64,000 bases of DNA from Bacteroidales bacterium (lineage in GTDB: Bacteria > Bacteroidota > Bacteroidia > Bacteroidales > ML635J-15), in assembly GCA_017551515.1 (NCBI GenBank), contig JAFZLK010000047.1, positions 62,001 through 126,000 on the forward strand. The letters are read 5' to 3'. The translations under genes and the position numbers were made by a program. The notes under the pieces were generated by a model. That model had not been told where the DNA came from and made no database searches. It saw nothing but the letters and a program-made list of their open reading frames with translations. Shown in pieces: positions 57,292 through 64,000 of the stretch. Every line of letters starts with the position of its first letter. Within the stretch, counting starts at the first letter, position 1.

Positions 57292-57379
57292 TTACATTTG
57301 GAAAATACTCTTGTAATATTTCACTATTTTACATTTGTACATGCTATAATCCAAACATGCATCTTATTTACATTTGTAA
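57292..57379. promoter_or_regulatory. Candidate operator cluster B: three TTAC-N4-GTAA dyads
   Basis: TTACATTTGGAA (57292-57303, one mismatch), TTACATTTGTAC (57329-57340, one mismatch) and TTACATTTGTAA (57368-57379, perfect), spaced 37 and 39 bp. All read in the same orientation. None has a TTTG 19 nt upstream, so they are unlikely to be ordinary promoters even though each contains TACATTTG. No gene is seen from 57000 to 57540. Confidence 0.5.
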
Positions 57380-57550
57380 TCTAATGGATTTTTACAAAAA
57401 ATAAAAAACTCATATTTTAAATTATTTTTACTTCGATGATAAGAATACTTACCAGAAAAAAATCTCCCCTATTTAGCCCTTTAAAATAAGTTTGAGATGT
57501 TTCTATTTTTTTAAGGTTTGGATTATTTTTCTGCAAGTCTATTTTCTAAT

Positions 57551-57868
57551 ATTGTTGTCCGCTAAACTACCCAGCCAGTCATTCCGAAAAGCTGAACGAA
57601 CAGCAAAAGGAACGTTGCTTGTGAGTTCGCTTGTCCGGAACGTTGCTAGCAACCTCACGAAGTAATCTGCTCTGGAATAATCCGTTAGCAGATTACGGAT
57701 AGCAATCTTCACAACACTCCCCATTCCGTATCGCGTGTTACGACTAGCTTCCGAACCTTTAGCTCACGCAGCGAAGCAAGTAAAAGACAACCGCTGCTAG
57801 CTAAATATTCATGTAAACAAATGATAATAAACTTACAATATTAGTCAGATTTTTTAGCGGACAACAAT
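57551..57868. mobile_element. MITE-like element with 16-bp perfect terminal inverted repeats
   Basis: ATTGTTGTCCGCTAAA (57551-57566) is repeated inverted as TTTAGCGGACAACAAT (57853-57868), bounding 318 bp. AAT flanks both ends and may be a 3-bp target duplication. No transposase is encoded. The interior shares phrases (GTCATTCCG, GCTTGTGAG, TTCCGTATCGCGT) with the repeat at 35353-35592. It is likely a non-autonomous element mobilised by a transposase elsewhere; I cannot name the IS family. Confidence 0.7.
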
Positions 57869-57924
57869 AATTTTCAAATCATCAAATTTTCAAATCTTTA
57901 AATATTAATCTCCCCTCATTTCTT

Positions 57925-57955
57925 TTTGCACTCCCAAAACATTGTATTATTTTTG
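57925..57955 (+). promoter_or_regulatory. Promoter upstream of the 57966 frame and serpin gene
   Basis: TTTG (57925-57928), 19 nt, then TATTTTTG (57948-57955): an exact Bacteroidota promoter match. Transcription would start near 57962. Confidence 0.75.
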
Positions 57956-57965
57956 CCTTTGAATT

Positions 57966-58256
57966 ATGGCTATATATTATAAGGTATCGGAAATGATGAA
58001 TTATTTCGGTGGGATTTTTCAGATTCTGCATGACCACCTTATATTTTTTCGTCAAGAAATCGGCACGACAATTGCGAAAAAGCCATTTTGTTCTAAAAGT
58101 TCGACAAGAATGAATGATGTTACTTGCAATATTTTGCCCTGTTCTCCAACAAGTTACGAGCATTTTTATGTAATTTTGAACCCAAATGCTTTCAAAAAAT
58201 ACGAATACGATGGAGTCCAGTCCGATTTATGGCAAAGAAACAAATCAATTAATTAG
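57966..58256 (+). CDS. Doubtful small protein (96 aa) upstream of the serpin
   Basis: An ATG frame right after a strong promoter and 24 nt before the serpin ATG. The product (MAIYYKVSEMMNYFGG...) has no signal peptide, no recognisable family and a composition close to random. With the promoter start near 57962, the first ATG would be almost leaderless; ATG codons at 57993/57996 are more plausible starts. The alternative is that this stretch is a ~320-nt leader of the serpin mRNA. An overlapping minus-strand frame looks no better. Confidence 0.3.
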   Translation: MAIYYKVSEMMNYFGGIFQILHDHLIFFRQEIGTTIAKKPFCSKSSTRMNDVTCNILPCSPTSYEHFYVILNPNAFKKYEYDGVQSDLWQRNKSIN

Positions 58257-58280
58257 TAAAATTTTTAAAGAAGTAAAGAT

Positions 58281-59489
58281 ATGAAAAGAAGAATTTTGTT
58301 TGTTATTGCAATTGCTTTCAGCATCACCCTGTGTTCGCAAAATTCAACGCAGAACTCGATTGTGGAAAGCAACAACGATTTCTCGTTTGACATTCTCAAA
58401 CAGGTAAACACAGTTGACACCTCAAAAACAGGAACAAACCTGTTTGTCAGTCCTTTCAGCATATACGACGCATTGGCTATGGCATACGACGGCGCCAACA
58501 AGAAAACTGCAACCGAAATGCGCAAGGTTATGAAATTCAAGAAGAACCAGACCGAATCGCACAACGATTTTGTAAAACTTCTGAATGAATACAAGCAGGA
58601 CAAGAGCGTGTTTACAATAAGCAATGCCGCTGTAGCACAAAAAAACTACAATTTCCTCGACAGCTATATTAAATGTCTGAAGGATTTCGATGCTACAATA
58701 TCTCAGGCTGACTTCAGCAACGATGCAGAACGCGCCGATGCTGTAAAAAAAGTGAACAACTGGGTGGCTAAGAACACCAACAAAAAAATAACCGAGTTGA
58801 TTTCAAAAAACGACGTAAATGAAATTACTAAACTTATTCTCTTGAATGCCATATACTTCAATGCGAACTGGGCAGTCGAATTCAAGGGTGAGAAGACAAG
58901 GCAGATGACTTTCTACGGAAAGAATTCTGTTGAGTATGTAACCGATTTTATGAACGGCACTCAGGATGTTGCATTGAGCGAAAGCGATGATGCACAGATG
59001 ATGAAAATAGACTACGAAAAGGGAATGGCTTCGATGTTCATAATAATGCCAAAGGAAAATGTTGATATTGACAAGTATATCGCTGGCCTTGACATAGAAA
59101 AGTTTGATAAGTTAGGAAAAACGCTTCAAACTATAAAGGCTGATGTCTCAATGCCGAAATTCAAAATTGAATCTCGCTTTGAAATGAAGAAGTTCTTAAT
59201 GGACTTGGGAATAAAGGCAGCCTTCTCGAAAAGTGCGGATTTCTCAAAGATGAACGGTAAAAGCAACCTTCTGATAGACGAAGTTATCCACAAGTCATTC
59301 ATCGAAGTTTCGGAAAAAGGAACCGAAGCGGCTGCCGCAACTGCTGTAATTGTCAGAGAGAAAACAGCTGTAGCTAATAAAAATCCGAAAGTTACGATCA
59401 ACAGACCTTTCGTATTCGTGATAAAAGAGAACAAGAACAATGCAATATTGTTTGCAGGAAAATATGTTAAACCAGAAAAATCAAAGTAA
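58281..59489 (+). CDS. Secreted serpin (serine/cysteine protease inhibitor)
   Basis: A 402-aa serpin with an N-terminal export signal (MKRRILFVIAIAFSITLC). Family landmarks: NLFVSPFSIYDALAMAYDGA near residue 53, LLNAIYFNANWAVEF near 193, and the C-terminal NRPFVFVIKE and ILFAGKYVKP. The hinge EKGTEAAAATA near residue 343 has the small residues needed for loop insertion, so it should be inhibitory. Counting as in alpha-1-antitrypsin puts P1 near the Lys of VIVREKTAV, but the loop is about four residues longer, so P1 is uncertain. Likely targets are host, competitor or own proteases. It is followed after 1 nt by a small exported protein gene. Confidence 0.92.
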   Translation: MKRRILFVIAIAFSITLCSQNSTQNSIVESNNDFSFDILKQVNTVDTSKTGTNLFVSPFSIYDALAMAYDGANKKTATEMRKVMKFKKNQTESHNDFVKLLNEYKQDKSVFTISNAAVAQKNYNFLDSYIKCLKDFDATISQADFSNDAERADAVKKVNNWVAKNTNKKITELISKNDVNEITKLILLNAIYFNANWAVEFKGEKTRQMTFYGKNSVEYVTDFMNGTQDVALSESDDAQMMKIDYEKGMASMFIIMPKENVDIDKYIAGLDIEKFDKLGKTLQTIKADVSMPKFKIESRFEMKKFLMDLGIKAAFSKSADFSKMNGKSNLLIDEVIHKSFIEVSEKGTEAAAATAVIVREKTAVANKNPKVTINRPFVFVIKENKNNAILFAGKYVKPEKSK

Positions 59490-59490
59490 T

Positions 59491-59934
59491 ATGAAAAAAT
59501 TATTAGTATTAGTAATAGTTGCAACCACATGCCTGACTGCATATTGTCAGAAAGGATATTCAGATTTTGATACCATTGCAAATGTATTGGTAAAGACCAA
59601 GATTGCACATGCAAACAGCAAGGACAACGCCAGTCCATTAGAACTATCGCTTTATTTCCAGAATATTGGAACGAACGATGTCATTGTTCGCTATCAGATT
59701 TTTATTGAAGACAACAATGGTGACCGACGTCATAGTGGGAAAAAGGAAGTTAAGTTGAAACACGGACAAAAGCAGTTTGGAAAAATAAGCGGACTTTCTT
59801 ACGAATTGTTTGGACAAGATATTGCCGATTATGAGACCGGTGCAAGAAAATGGTATTTTACAATTTTGGAAGTCAAGGACATGTACACTGGCGAACTGAT
59901 TTCAACAAGCAGCAGAGTCAAAGACGTTGATTAA
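59491..59934 (+). CDS. Small exported protein of unknown function, downstream of the serpin
   Basis: The ATG at 59491 starts a signal peptide (MKKLLVLVIVATTCLTAYC) and lies 1 nt after the serpin stop; a longer frame starting inside the serpin is not credible. The 147-aa product has a beta-rich mature part (LSLYFQNIGTNDVIVRYQIF, RKWYFTILEVKDMYTGELIS) that looks like one immunoglobulin-like sandwich. I recognise no family. Coupling to the serpin suggests a joint role at the cell surface or in the periplasm; that is inference. Confidence 0.78.
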   Translation: MKKLLVLVIVATTCLTAYCQKGYSDFDTIANVLVKTKIAHANSKDNASPLELSLYFQNIGTNDVIVRYQIFIEDNNGDRRHSGKKEVKLKHGQKQFGKISGLSYELFGQDIADYETGARKWYFTILEVKDMYTGELISTSSRVKDVD

Positions 59935-59964
59935 GTATTATTTGTGTAATTCATATCTAAATGT

Positions 59965-59996
59965 ATCCCCGTCAATTCGTTTGTCGGGGATTTTTT
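59965..59996 (+). terminator. Terminator of the serpin operon
   Basis: ATCCCCG (59965-59971) pairs with CGGGGAT (59985-59991) around a 13-nt loop, followed by a T run. Confidence 0.82.
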
Positions 59997-60037
59997 ATTA
60001 TGGCGACATAAATCAGTTGAAGATTTGAAAAAAAGTC

Positions 60038-60068
60038 TTTGCGCATTGTTGCATATTATATATTTTTG
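60038..60068 (+). promoter_or_regulatory. Promoter of the threonine dehydrogenase gene
   Basis: TTTG (60038-60041), 19 nt, then TATTTTTG (60061-60068): an exact match. Leader ~30 nt to the ATG at 60105; this also rejects the longer frame that opens at 60039. Confidence 0.8.
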
Positions 60069-60104
60069 CCAAACATATTGAAATTGATTTTTAAGTATAA
60101 AACA

Positions 60105-61052
60105 ATGAAAAACATATTAATTATTGGTGCTGGAGGTCAAATAGGCTCCGAATTGACACGCAACTTGCGCGATGTTTATGGTGACAATCATGTAGTTTGC
60201 TCCGACTTGCGTCCGCTTAAGGGACAAGATTATGAGCGCGGTCCTATTGAACGCATTGATTCTACACAGGTTATGCAGATTGCAACAGCAGTTAAGAAGT
60301 ACAACATCGACACGATTTACAATCTTGCCGCTATATTGAGTGCAACTGCAGAACTCAACCCGATGTTAGGTTGGAATGTCGGTATAGGTTCTTTGGTAAA
60401 CTGCCTCGAAGTGGCTCGTCTGTTCAATTGTGCTGTATTTACACCAAGTAGTATTGGTGCATTTGGTCCTAGCACACCACACGACAACACACCGCAGGAC
60501 ACAATCCAGCGTCCTAATACTATATATGGTGTAACCAAAGTTACTGGTGAATTGTTGAGCGACTACTATTTCACCCGTTTCGGTGTTGACACAAGAAGTG
60601 TGCGTTTCCCAGGTCTTATCAGCCACCTCACATTGCCAGGCGGCGGCACAACCGACTATGCTGTAGAAATTTACTACGCAGCAGTAAAGGGAGAAAAGTT
60701 CGTTTGCCCATTGAAGAAAGGCACCTTCATGGACATGATGTATATGCCTGATGCACAAAAGGCAATGATTGACATTATGGAAGCCGACCCGTCAAAGCTT
60801 GTACACCGCAACAGCTTCAACGTTACAGCAATGAGCTTCGATCCGGAAATCATCTACAATGCAATCAAGAAGCACTATCCTAACTTCGAAATGGTTTACG
60901 AACCAGAACCAATAAAGCAGGCTATTGCCGACAGCTGGCCAAACAAGATGGACGACAGCTGCGCTCGTAACGAATGGGGCTGGAAACCTCAATACGACCT
61001 CGACCGCATGACCGAGGATATGATTCTGAACTTGAAAAAGAAATTATTGTAA
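60105..61052 (+). CDS. SDR-type (UDP-galactose-epimerase-like) L-threonine 3-dehydrogenase
   Basis: Oxidises L-threonine to 2-amino-3-ketobutyrate with NAD. The 315-aa protein has the Rossmann motif GAGGQIG at residues 8-14, catalytic YGVTK near residue 141, and blocks specific to the short-chain threonine dehydrogenase branch: RFPGLISHLTLPGGGTTDYA, GTFMDMMYMPDA and SWPNKMDDSCARNEWGW. These separate it from sugar-nucleotide epimerases. The start is fixed by the promoter. The expected partner, 2-amino-3-ketobutyrate CoA ligase (kbl), is not adjacent. Monocistronic, ending at a long hairpin. Confidence 0.87.
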   Translation: MKNILIIGAGGQIGSELTRNLRDVYGDNHVVCSDLRPLKGQDYERGPIERIDSTQVMQIATAVKKYNIDTIYNLAAILSATAELNPMLGWNVGIGSLVNCLEVARLFNCAVFTPSSIGAFGPSTPHDNTPQDTIQRPNTIYGVTKVTGELLSDYYFTRFGVDTRSVRFPGLISHLTLPGGGTTDYAVEIYYAAVKGEKFVCPLKKGTFMDMMYMPDAQKAMIDIMEADPSKLVHRNSFNVTAMSFDPEIIYNAIKKHYPNFEMVYEPEPIKQAIADSWPNKMDDSCARNEWGWKPQYDLDRMTEDMILNLKKKLL

Positions 61053-61066
61053 TAATAGTAAGCGTA

Positions 61067-61112
61067 ACAAAAAGAAAAAGGTTGTCGTATTGACAACCCT
61101 TTTTCTTTTTGT
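61067..61112. terminator. Long bidirectional terminator hairpin
   Basis: CAAAAAGAAAAAGGTTGTC pairs with GACAACCCTTTTTCTTTTTG with one bulged base, about 19 pairs around GTATT (61087-61091). It separates the convergent threonine dehydrogenase and AAA ATPase genes and touches the first flanking dyad. Confidence 0.8.
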
Positions 61113-61168
61113 TGTTCATAAACAACAAAACCACAAACTGCCAATTTTTATTGTTCACAAACAACAAA
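61108..61168. repeat. Paired dyads at the 3' side of the AAA ATPase gene
   Basis: Dyad 1: TTTGTTGTT, CATA, AACAACAAA (61108-61129, perfect arms). Dyad 2: TTTATTGTT, CACA, AACAACAAA (61147-61168, one mismatch). Their starts are 39 bp apart, the same as in the pair on the other side of the gene. Confidence 0.75.
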
Positions 61169-61181
61169 CATCTAGCAATAA

Positions 61182-62396
61182 TTATATAGCAAAACCATTC
61201 ACCAAAAAATCTCTGAGATTTAGATGAACAACACCATTTATGCTGTTGCGCAAGATTAGAGGAGACATGGAAATAACATACTTCGGATAATTGTCGCGGA
61301 TATTCAACAATGCACCAAATTCCCTATCCTCAGTTTCCTTTGATGCAATCAAATACGAAACCTGCACATAAATTCGCTCCGATGCCTTCGTACACACAAA
61401 ATCGACTTCGCCAGCCTGTAACTGCCCGACTTTCACATCATACCCCATACGAAGCAATTGGCAATACACCACATTTTCAATTACCTTCTCAATATCATTT
61501 TCCCGACTATCAATTCCTGCAAGCGCATTTCGCAAACCAATATCCTCGAAATAAAACTTGCCGTTTGTCTCAAGAATCTTCTTCCCGTGCAAATCATAAC
61601 GTAAAACCTTGTCAATCAAGTATGCAGATTCAAAATAAGAAGCATAATCAACAACAATGTTTGTCGAAATAGCATCGCCCTGACTTTTCATATACTTACT
61701 TATATTGTTTGCAGAACACAACTTTCCTGTATTGTCTGCTATATAGCGAAGCAAATTATTCATAAACAAAATGTTACGGACAGAATTGCGCTCCACAACA
61801 TCCTTTAGCACAACCGTATTAAGCACACTATTCAAGTATTCGGAAACCAGTTCTGTACTGTCAATTCCTACTTGGCGTAACCCTGGCAAACCTCCGTATT
61901 TCAGATACTTAAACAAACTTTCATCGGAATCGACAAGTTGATGGAAATTCAAAAATTCCGAATACGAAAGTCCATGAATATGTATTTCTTGATAACGACC
62001 AGCCAACAATGTACTTAAATCTGCAGACAGCATCCGTGCATTGCTTCCTGTAATAATTATATCGGTATCATTTTCTGTCCGATAACTTCTTACCGAGCGT
62101 TCCCACTCAGCAATATCCTGAATTTCATCGACAAGTATATAATTATGTTTGCCTTCTACATAATGACTGTCAATGTAATCATTCAATTGCGTGTAATTTT
62201 TTATGCCGTCGAACTCCTTCTTTTCTTTGTCAACATATATGAAATTAGCATCTGTATCATTTTTGTGTTTCCTCATAAAATCTTTAAGTACACAACTTTT
62301 ACCAATGCGCCGTTGTCCAACCAAGACAATTATCTGTCCTTTTCCAAGCCATGAATCCACCTTTTGTGCATAATCGTTTCGCGTAATCAGTTCCAT
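61182..62396 (-). CDS. AAA ATPase with DUF4143 domain
   Basis: A 404-aa cytoplasmic P-loop ATPase of the AAA_14/DUF4143 type. Walker A is GQRRIGKSC at residues ~27-35, Walker B YILVDEIQD near 90, sensor IITGSNA near 115, then LLAGRYQEIHIHGLSYSEFL, a family hallmark. The C-terminal part has FYFEDIGLRNAL and, near 340, GEVDFVCTKASERIYVQVSY, which resembles a PD-(D/E)xK nuclease core. These proteins occur in many copies in Bacteroidota and archaea; function is unknown. The gene is alone, convergent with the threonine dehydrogenase, and bracketed by paired inverted-repeat dyads. Its promoter is overlapped by one dyad. Confidence 0.85.
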   Translation of the reverse strand: MELITRNDYAQKVDSWLGKGQIIVLVGQRRIGKSCVLKDFMRKHKNDTDANFIYVDKEKKEFDGIKNYTQLNDYIDSHYVEGKHNYILVDEIQDIAEWERSVRSYRTENDTDIIITGSNARMLSADLSTLLAGRYQEIHIHGLSYSEFLNFHQLVDSDESLFKYLKYGGLPGLRQVGIDSTELVSEYLNSVLNTVVLKDVVERNSVRNILFMNNLLRYIADNTGKLCSANNISKYMKSQGDAISTNIVVDYASYFESAYLIDKVLRYDLHGKKILETNGKFYFEDIGLRNALAGIDSRENDIEKVIENVVYCQLLRMGYDVKVGQLQAGEVDFVCTKASERIYVQVSYLIASKETEDREFGALLNIRDNYPKYVISMSPLILRNSINGVVHLNLRDFLVNGFAI

Positions 62397-62418
62397 CTGT
62401 ACAATATTTTATTCAGCG

Positions 62419-62426
62419 CAAAAATA
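62419..62426 (-). promoter_or_regulatory. -7 element of the AAA ATPase gene
   Basis: On the minus strand TATTTTTG matches TAnnTTTG exactly. The -33 position falls inside the dyad at 62432-62453, so a protein bound to the dyad would block it. Confidence 0.6.
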
Positions 62427-62431
62427 CAAAC

Positions 62432-62492
62432 TTTATTGTTCGTAAACAATAAAAATCTAATAATTTTTTTTTTATCATTCATAAACAATAAA
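62432..62492. repeat. Paired dyads at the 5' side of the AAA ATPase gene
   Basis: Dyad 3: TTTATTGTT, CGTA, AACAATAAA (62432-62453, perfect nine-base arms). Dyad 4: TTTATCATT, CATA, AACAATAAA (62471-62492, two mismatches). Starts 39 bp apart. The whole 61-bp unit aligns without gaps to 61108-61168 in direct orientation. Confidence 0.75.
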
Positions 62493-62556
62493 AGCAGCGC
62501 AATGCATTGCGCTGCTACAGATTATGTCATTTCATTCCATGATTTTTGGCTACACC

Positions 62557-62604
62557 TCAGCAAAACAAAAGTCCTTCATTTGTTTTGTTCTGCCTTCGGT
62601 TTGC
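62557..62604. repeat. Dispersed repeat, inverted copy of the core at 35386-35430
   Basis: CTCAGCAAAACAAAAGTCC and on to TGCCTTCGGTTTGC: read in reverse it matches the 35.4-kb core at most positions. The rest of the gap to nadE (62605-62709) is AT-rich, with ATTATCAATTG phrases and no gene. Confidence 0.7.
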
Positions 62605-62709
62605 ACAAAAATTATCAATTGTTCATTATCAATTACATACATCCCAGATTTTGAAACAAGTTCAGAATGGCACTTGGAGCATTATCAATTGTCAATTGTA
62701 CATTATTAA

Positions 62710-64000
62710 TTAATACTTTGCTACCAGCGGTACACTTTGCGAATGTCCGAAAGGACACGATGAAACCTTTAGTATCGGTGGTGCTTGGAAACGCTTGTAT
62801 TCCACACGCTTAACCAGTCTCAAAACGAAGTCAACCGTTTCGGCATCAAATCCTTTGGCTTTTATCTCATCGGCAGTCATGTTGCCTTCTAGATAGCAGT
62901 TTAGGATGCCGTCAAGAATATCGTAAGGCGGAAGAGAATCCTGGTCTTTCTGGTCGGGACGCAACTCTGCAGAAGGTGCCTTGTCGATAATGTTCTGCGG
63001 AATGATATTTCCGCAATGTTCGTTGATGTACCTAGCAAGTCGGTAAACCTCAGTCTTATACACATCACCAAGCAGAGACAGCGAACCGCACATGTCACCA
63101 TAAAGCGTAGAGTATCCAACTGCTTCCTCGCTCTTGTTTGATGTGTTTAACAGAATGTTGCCGAACTTGTTGGAGTAAGCCATCAATATGCTACCGCGCA
63201 GACGAGCCTGAATATTTTCCTCGGCAAGTCCAGGTTTTGTGCCCTCGAATGCCTCAGCCATAGCTGCGCCAAAAGCATTACGTAAATCTTCAATTGGGAT
63301 AATGTTATAGCTTGATTTTGTGCGTTTTAGCATTTCCAAAGAATCATCAACAGAATGTGAACTTGAATAGCAAGTTGGCATTAGTATAGAGTGAACATTT
63401 TCGCGTCCGAGAGCGTTAACAGCAAGTGCCAACACAACAGCCGAATCAATACCGCCAGACAAACCAAGAACTGCAGTCTTGAAGTTCATTTTTGCAAAAT
63501 AGTCGCGCAAACCAAGTGTTATCGCACGGAAAATACTTTCGGTAGTATCCATTTTGCGAAGCTCCTCTCTTGCCGACTTAAACGACTTAGTTTCAACATA
63601 TTGCAAATATTCTTCAAACGATTTACATTCTGCGATTACCTTGCCATCTGCATTAAAAGCAATGCTACGACCTTCGTATATCAAATTGGTATTAGCACCC
63701 ACCTGATTTACATTCAGCAACGGCAAACCATACTTCTTTGCAATTGCCGACAAATCCGACAAATGAGTATCGTCGTGTGCGTATGCTACAGCCGAAATAT
63801 TTACTATAAAGTCTGGATTTAACTTATCAAGCATATCCATTGGATAATCAACGACATCATTACCGACCGTTAAAGCAATTTTTACTCCATTCAAGTCAAT
63901 CAAATCAAACTTGTCGCTTGGCTCAAAATACCTATGTTCATCAATCACACCTTCGTCGGGTAAAACCGTCTTGCACTGCGACTTGACATCGCCATTTGCA
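62710..64000 (-). CDS. nadE: NAD synthetase with degenerate nitrilase (glutaminase) domain; 5' end outside window
   Basis: Amidates deamido-NAD to NAD, following NadD. The frame is open to the right edge, so the start is missing; the GTG at 63948 is internal. The visible nitrilase-like part includes the conserved Lys (KTVLPDEGVIDEHRYF, crossing the GTG). At the nucleophile position the usual CED motif reads GND (ALTVGNDVVDY), so the catalytic Cys is absent. The synthetase domain is intact: LGLSGGIDSAVV (PP-loop), SNKSEEAVGYSTLYGD and the C-terminal KRFQAPPILKVS. It should therefore use free ammonia, or glutamine-derived ammonia from another enzyme. Minus strand; ends in TAA. Confidence 0.92.
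   Translation of the reverse strand, partial: ANGDVKSQCKTVLPDEGVIDEHRYFEPSDKFDLIDLNGVKIALTVGNDVVDYPMDMLDKLNPDFIVNISAVAYAHDDTHLSDLSAIAKKYGLPLLNVNQVGANTNLIYEGRSIAFNADGKVIAECKSFEEYLQYVETKSFKSAREELRKMDTTESIFRAITLGLRDYFAKMNFKTAVLGLSGGIDSAVVLALAVNALGRENVHSILMPTCYSSSHSVDDSLEMLKRTKSSYNIIPIEDLRNAFGAAMAEAFEGTKPGLAEENIQARLRGSILMAYSNKFGNILLNTSNKSEEAVGYSTLYGDMCGSLSLLGDVYKTEVYRLARYINEHCGNIIPQNIIDKAPSAELRPDQKDQDSLPPYDILDGILNCYLEGNMTADEIKAKGFDAETVDFVLRLVKRVEYKRFQAPPILKVSSCPFGHSQSVPLVAKY

Noticed and set aside
56880..57540. AT-rich region as a chromosomal replication origin
   Set aside because: There is no dnaA, dnaN or gidA neighbour and I found no cluster of DnaA boxes of the TTATCCACA type; the repeats are TTAC-N4-GTAA dyads beside an XRE gene.
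57882..58163. 93-aa minus-strand frame before the serpin
   Set aside because: It runs antisense to a perfect plus-strand promoter and resembles no protein I know.
61182..62396. AAA/DUF4143 gene as half of a toxin-antitoxin or defence pair
   Set aside because: It is a single gene with terminators and repeats on both sides; no small partner gene is present and neighbouring genes are metabolic.

Overview
The window reads as a chromosomal segment of a Bacteroidota bacterium, most likely an anaerobic, probably gut-associated, Bacteroidales-type organism. Reasons: a two-subunit 2-oxoacid:ferredoxin oxidoreductase with the gamma part fused to KorA; a short primary sigma factor without region 1.1 (286 aa); promoters of the Bacteroidota type (TTTG, 19 nt, TAnnTTTG); several proteins with C-terminal type IX secretion (T9SS) sorting domains; BspA-like leucine-rich repeat proteins; FKBP lipoproteins and DUF349, DUF721, DUF4292 and DUF4831 proteins. 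I saw no rRNA, tRNA or CRISPR array.

Layout. 1-2773: korA (cut by the left edge) and korB, ending at a strong terminator. 2867-10999: a minus-strand operon DUF349 protein > TonB-dependent receptor > pyrG > yidC, with a promoter, a roughly 200-nt leader that may fold, and its own terminator. 11041-13684: plus-strand run of DUF721 (DciA-like), hutI, a 58-aa winged-helix gene and a DUF4292-type lipoprotein.

13.7-32.6 kb is a surface-protein island, all on the minus strand. It holds two tandem copies of one gene triad: a very large T9SS cargo protein, a lipoprotein with a Fibrobacter-major-paralogous (FISUMP) domain, and a BspA-like LRR/T9SS protein. In both copies the third gene is broken, once by a one-base frameshift (13733-17586) and once by an in-frame TGA (25078-28281).

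32.9-43.6 kb: a YfhO-type membrane protein; an operon headed by a lone Hpt protein (SPFH/GYF protein, small secreted protein, DHH phosphoesterase, three FKBP lipoproteins, nadD); and a LytS/LytTR-type two-component pair. 43.7-56.3 kb: a BamA/TamA-like outer-membrane protein, a DUF4831 protein, nnrDE, a PKD-domain T9SS cargo, rpoD, a DXD glycosyltransferase and clpC.

56.3-64 kb is the accessory end. It has an XRE regulator beside two clusters of three TTAC-N4-GTAA dyads, a MITE-like element with perfect 16-bp terminal inverted repeats, a secreted serpin, an SDR-type L-threonine dehydrogenase, and an AAA/DUF4143 ATPase bracketed by paired dyads with identical 39-bp spacing. Last is nadE, cut by the right edge, whose glutaminase catalytic Cys is replaced. 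Families of short dispersed repeats occupy most of the longer intergenic gaps.
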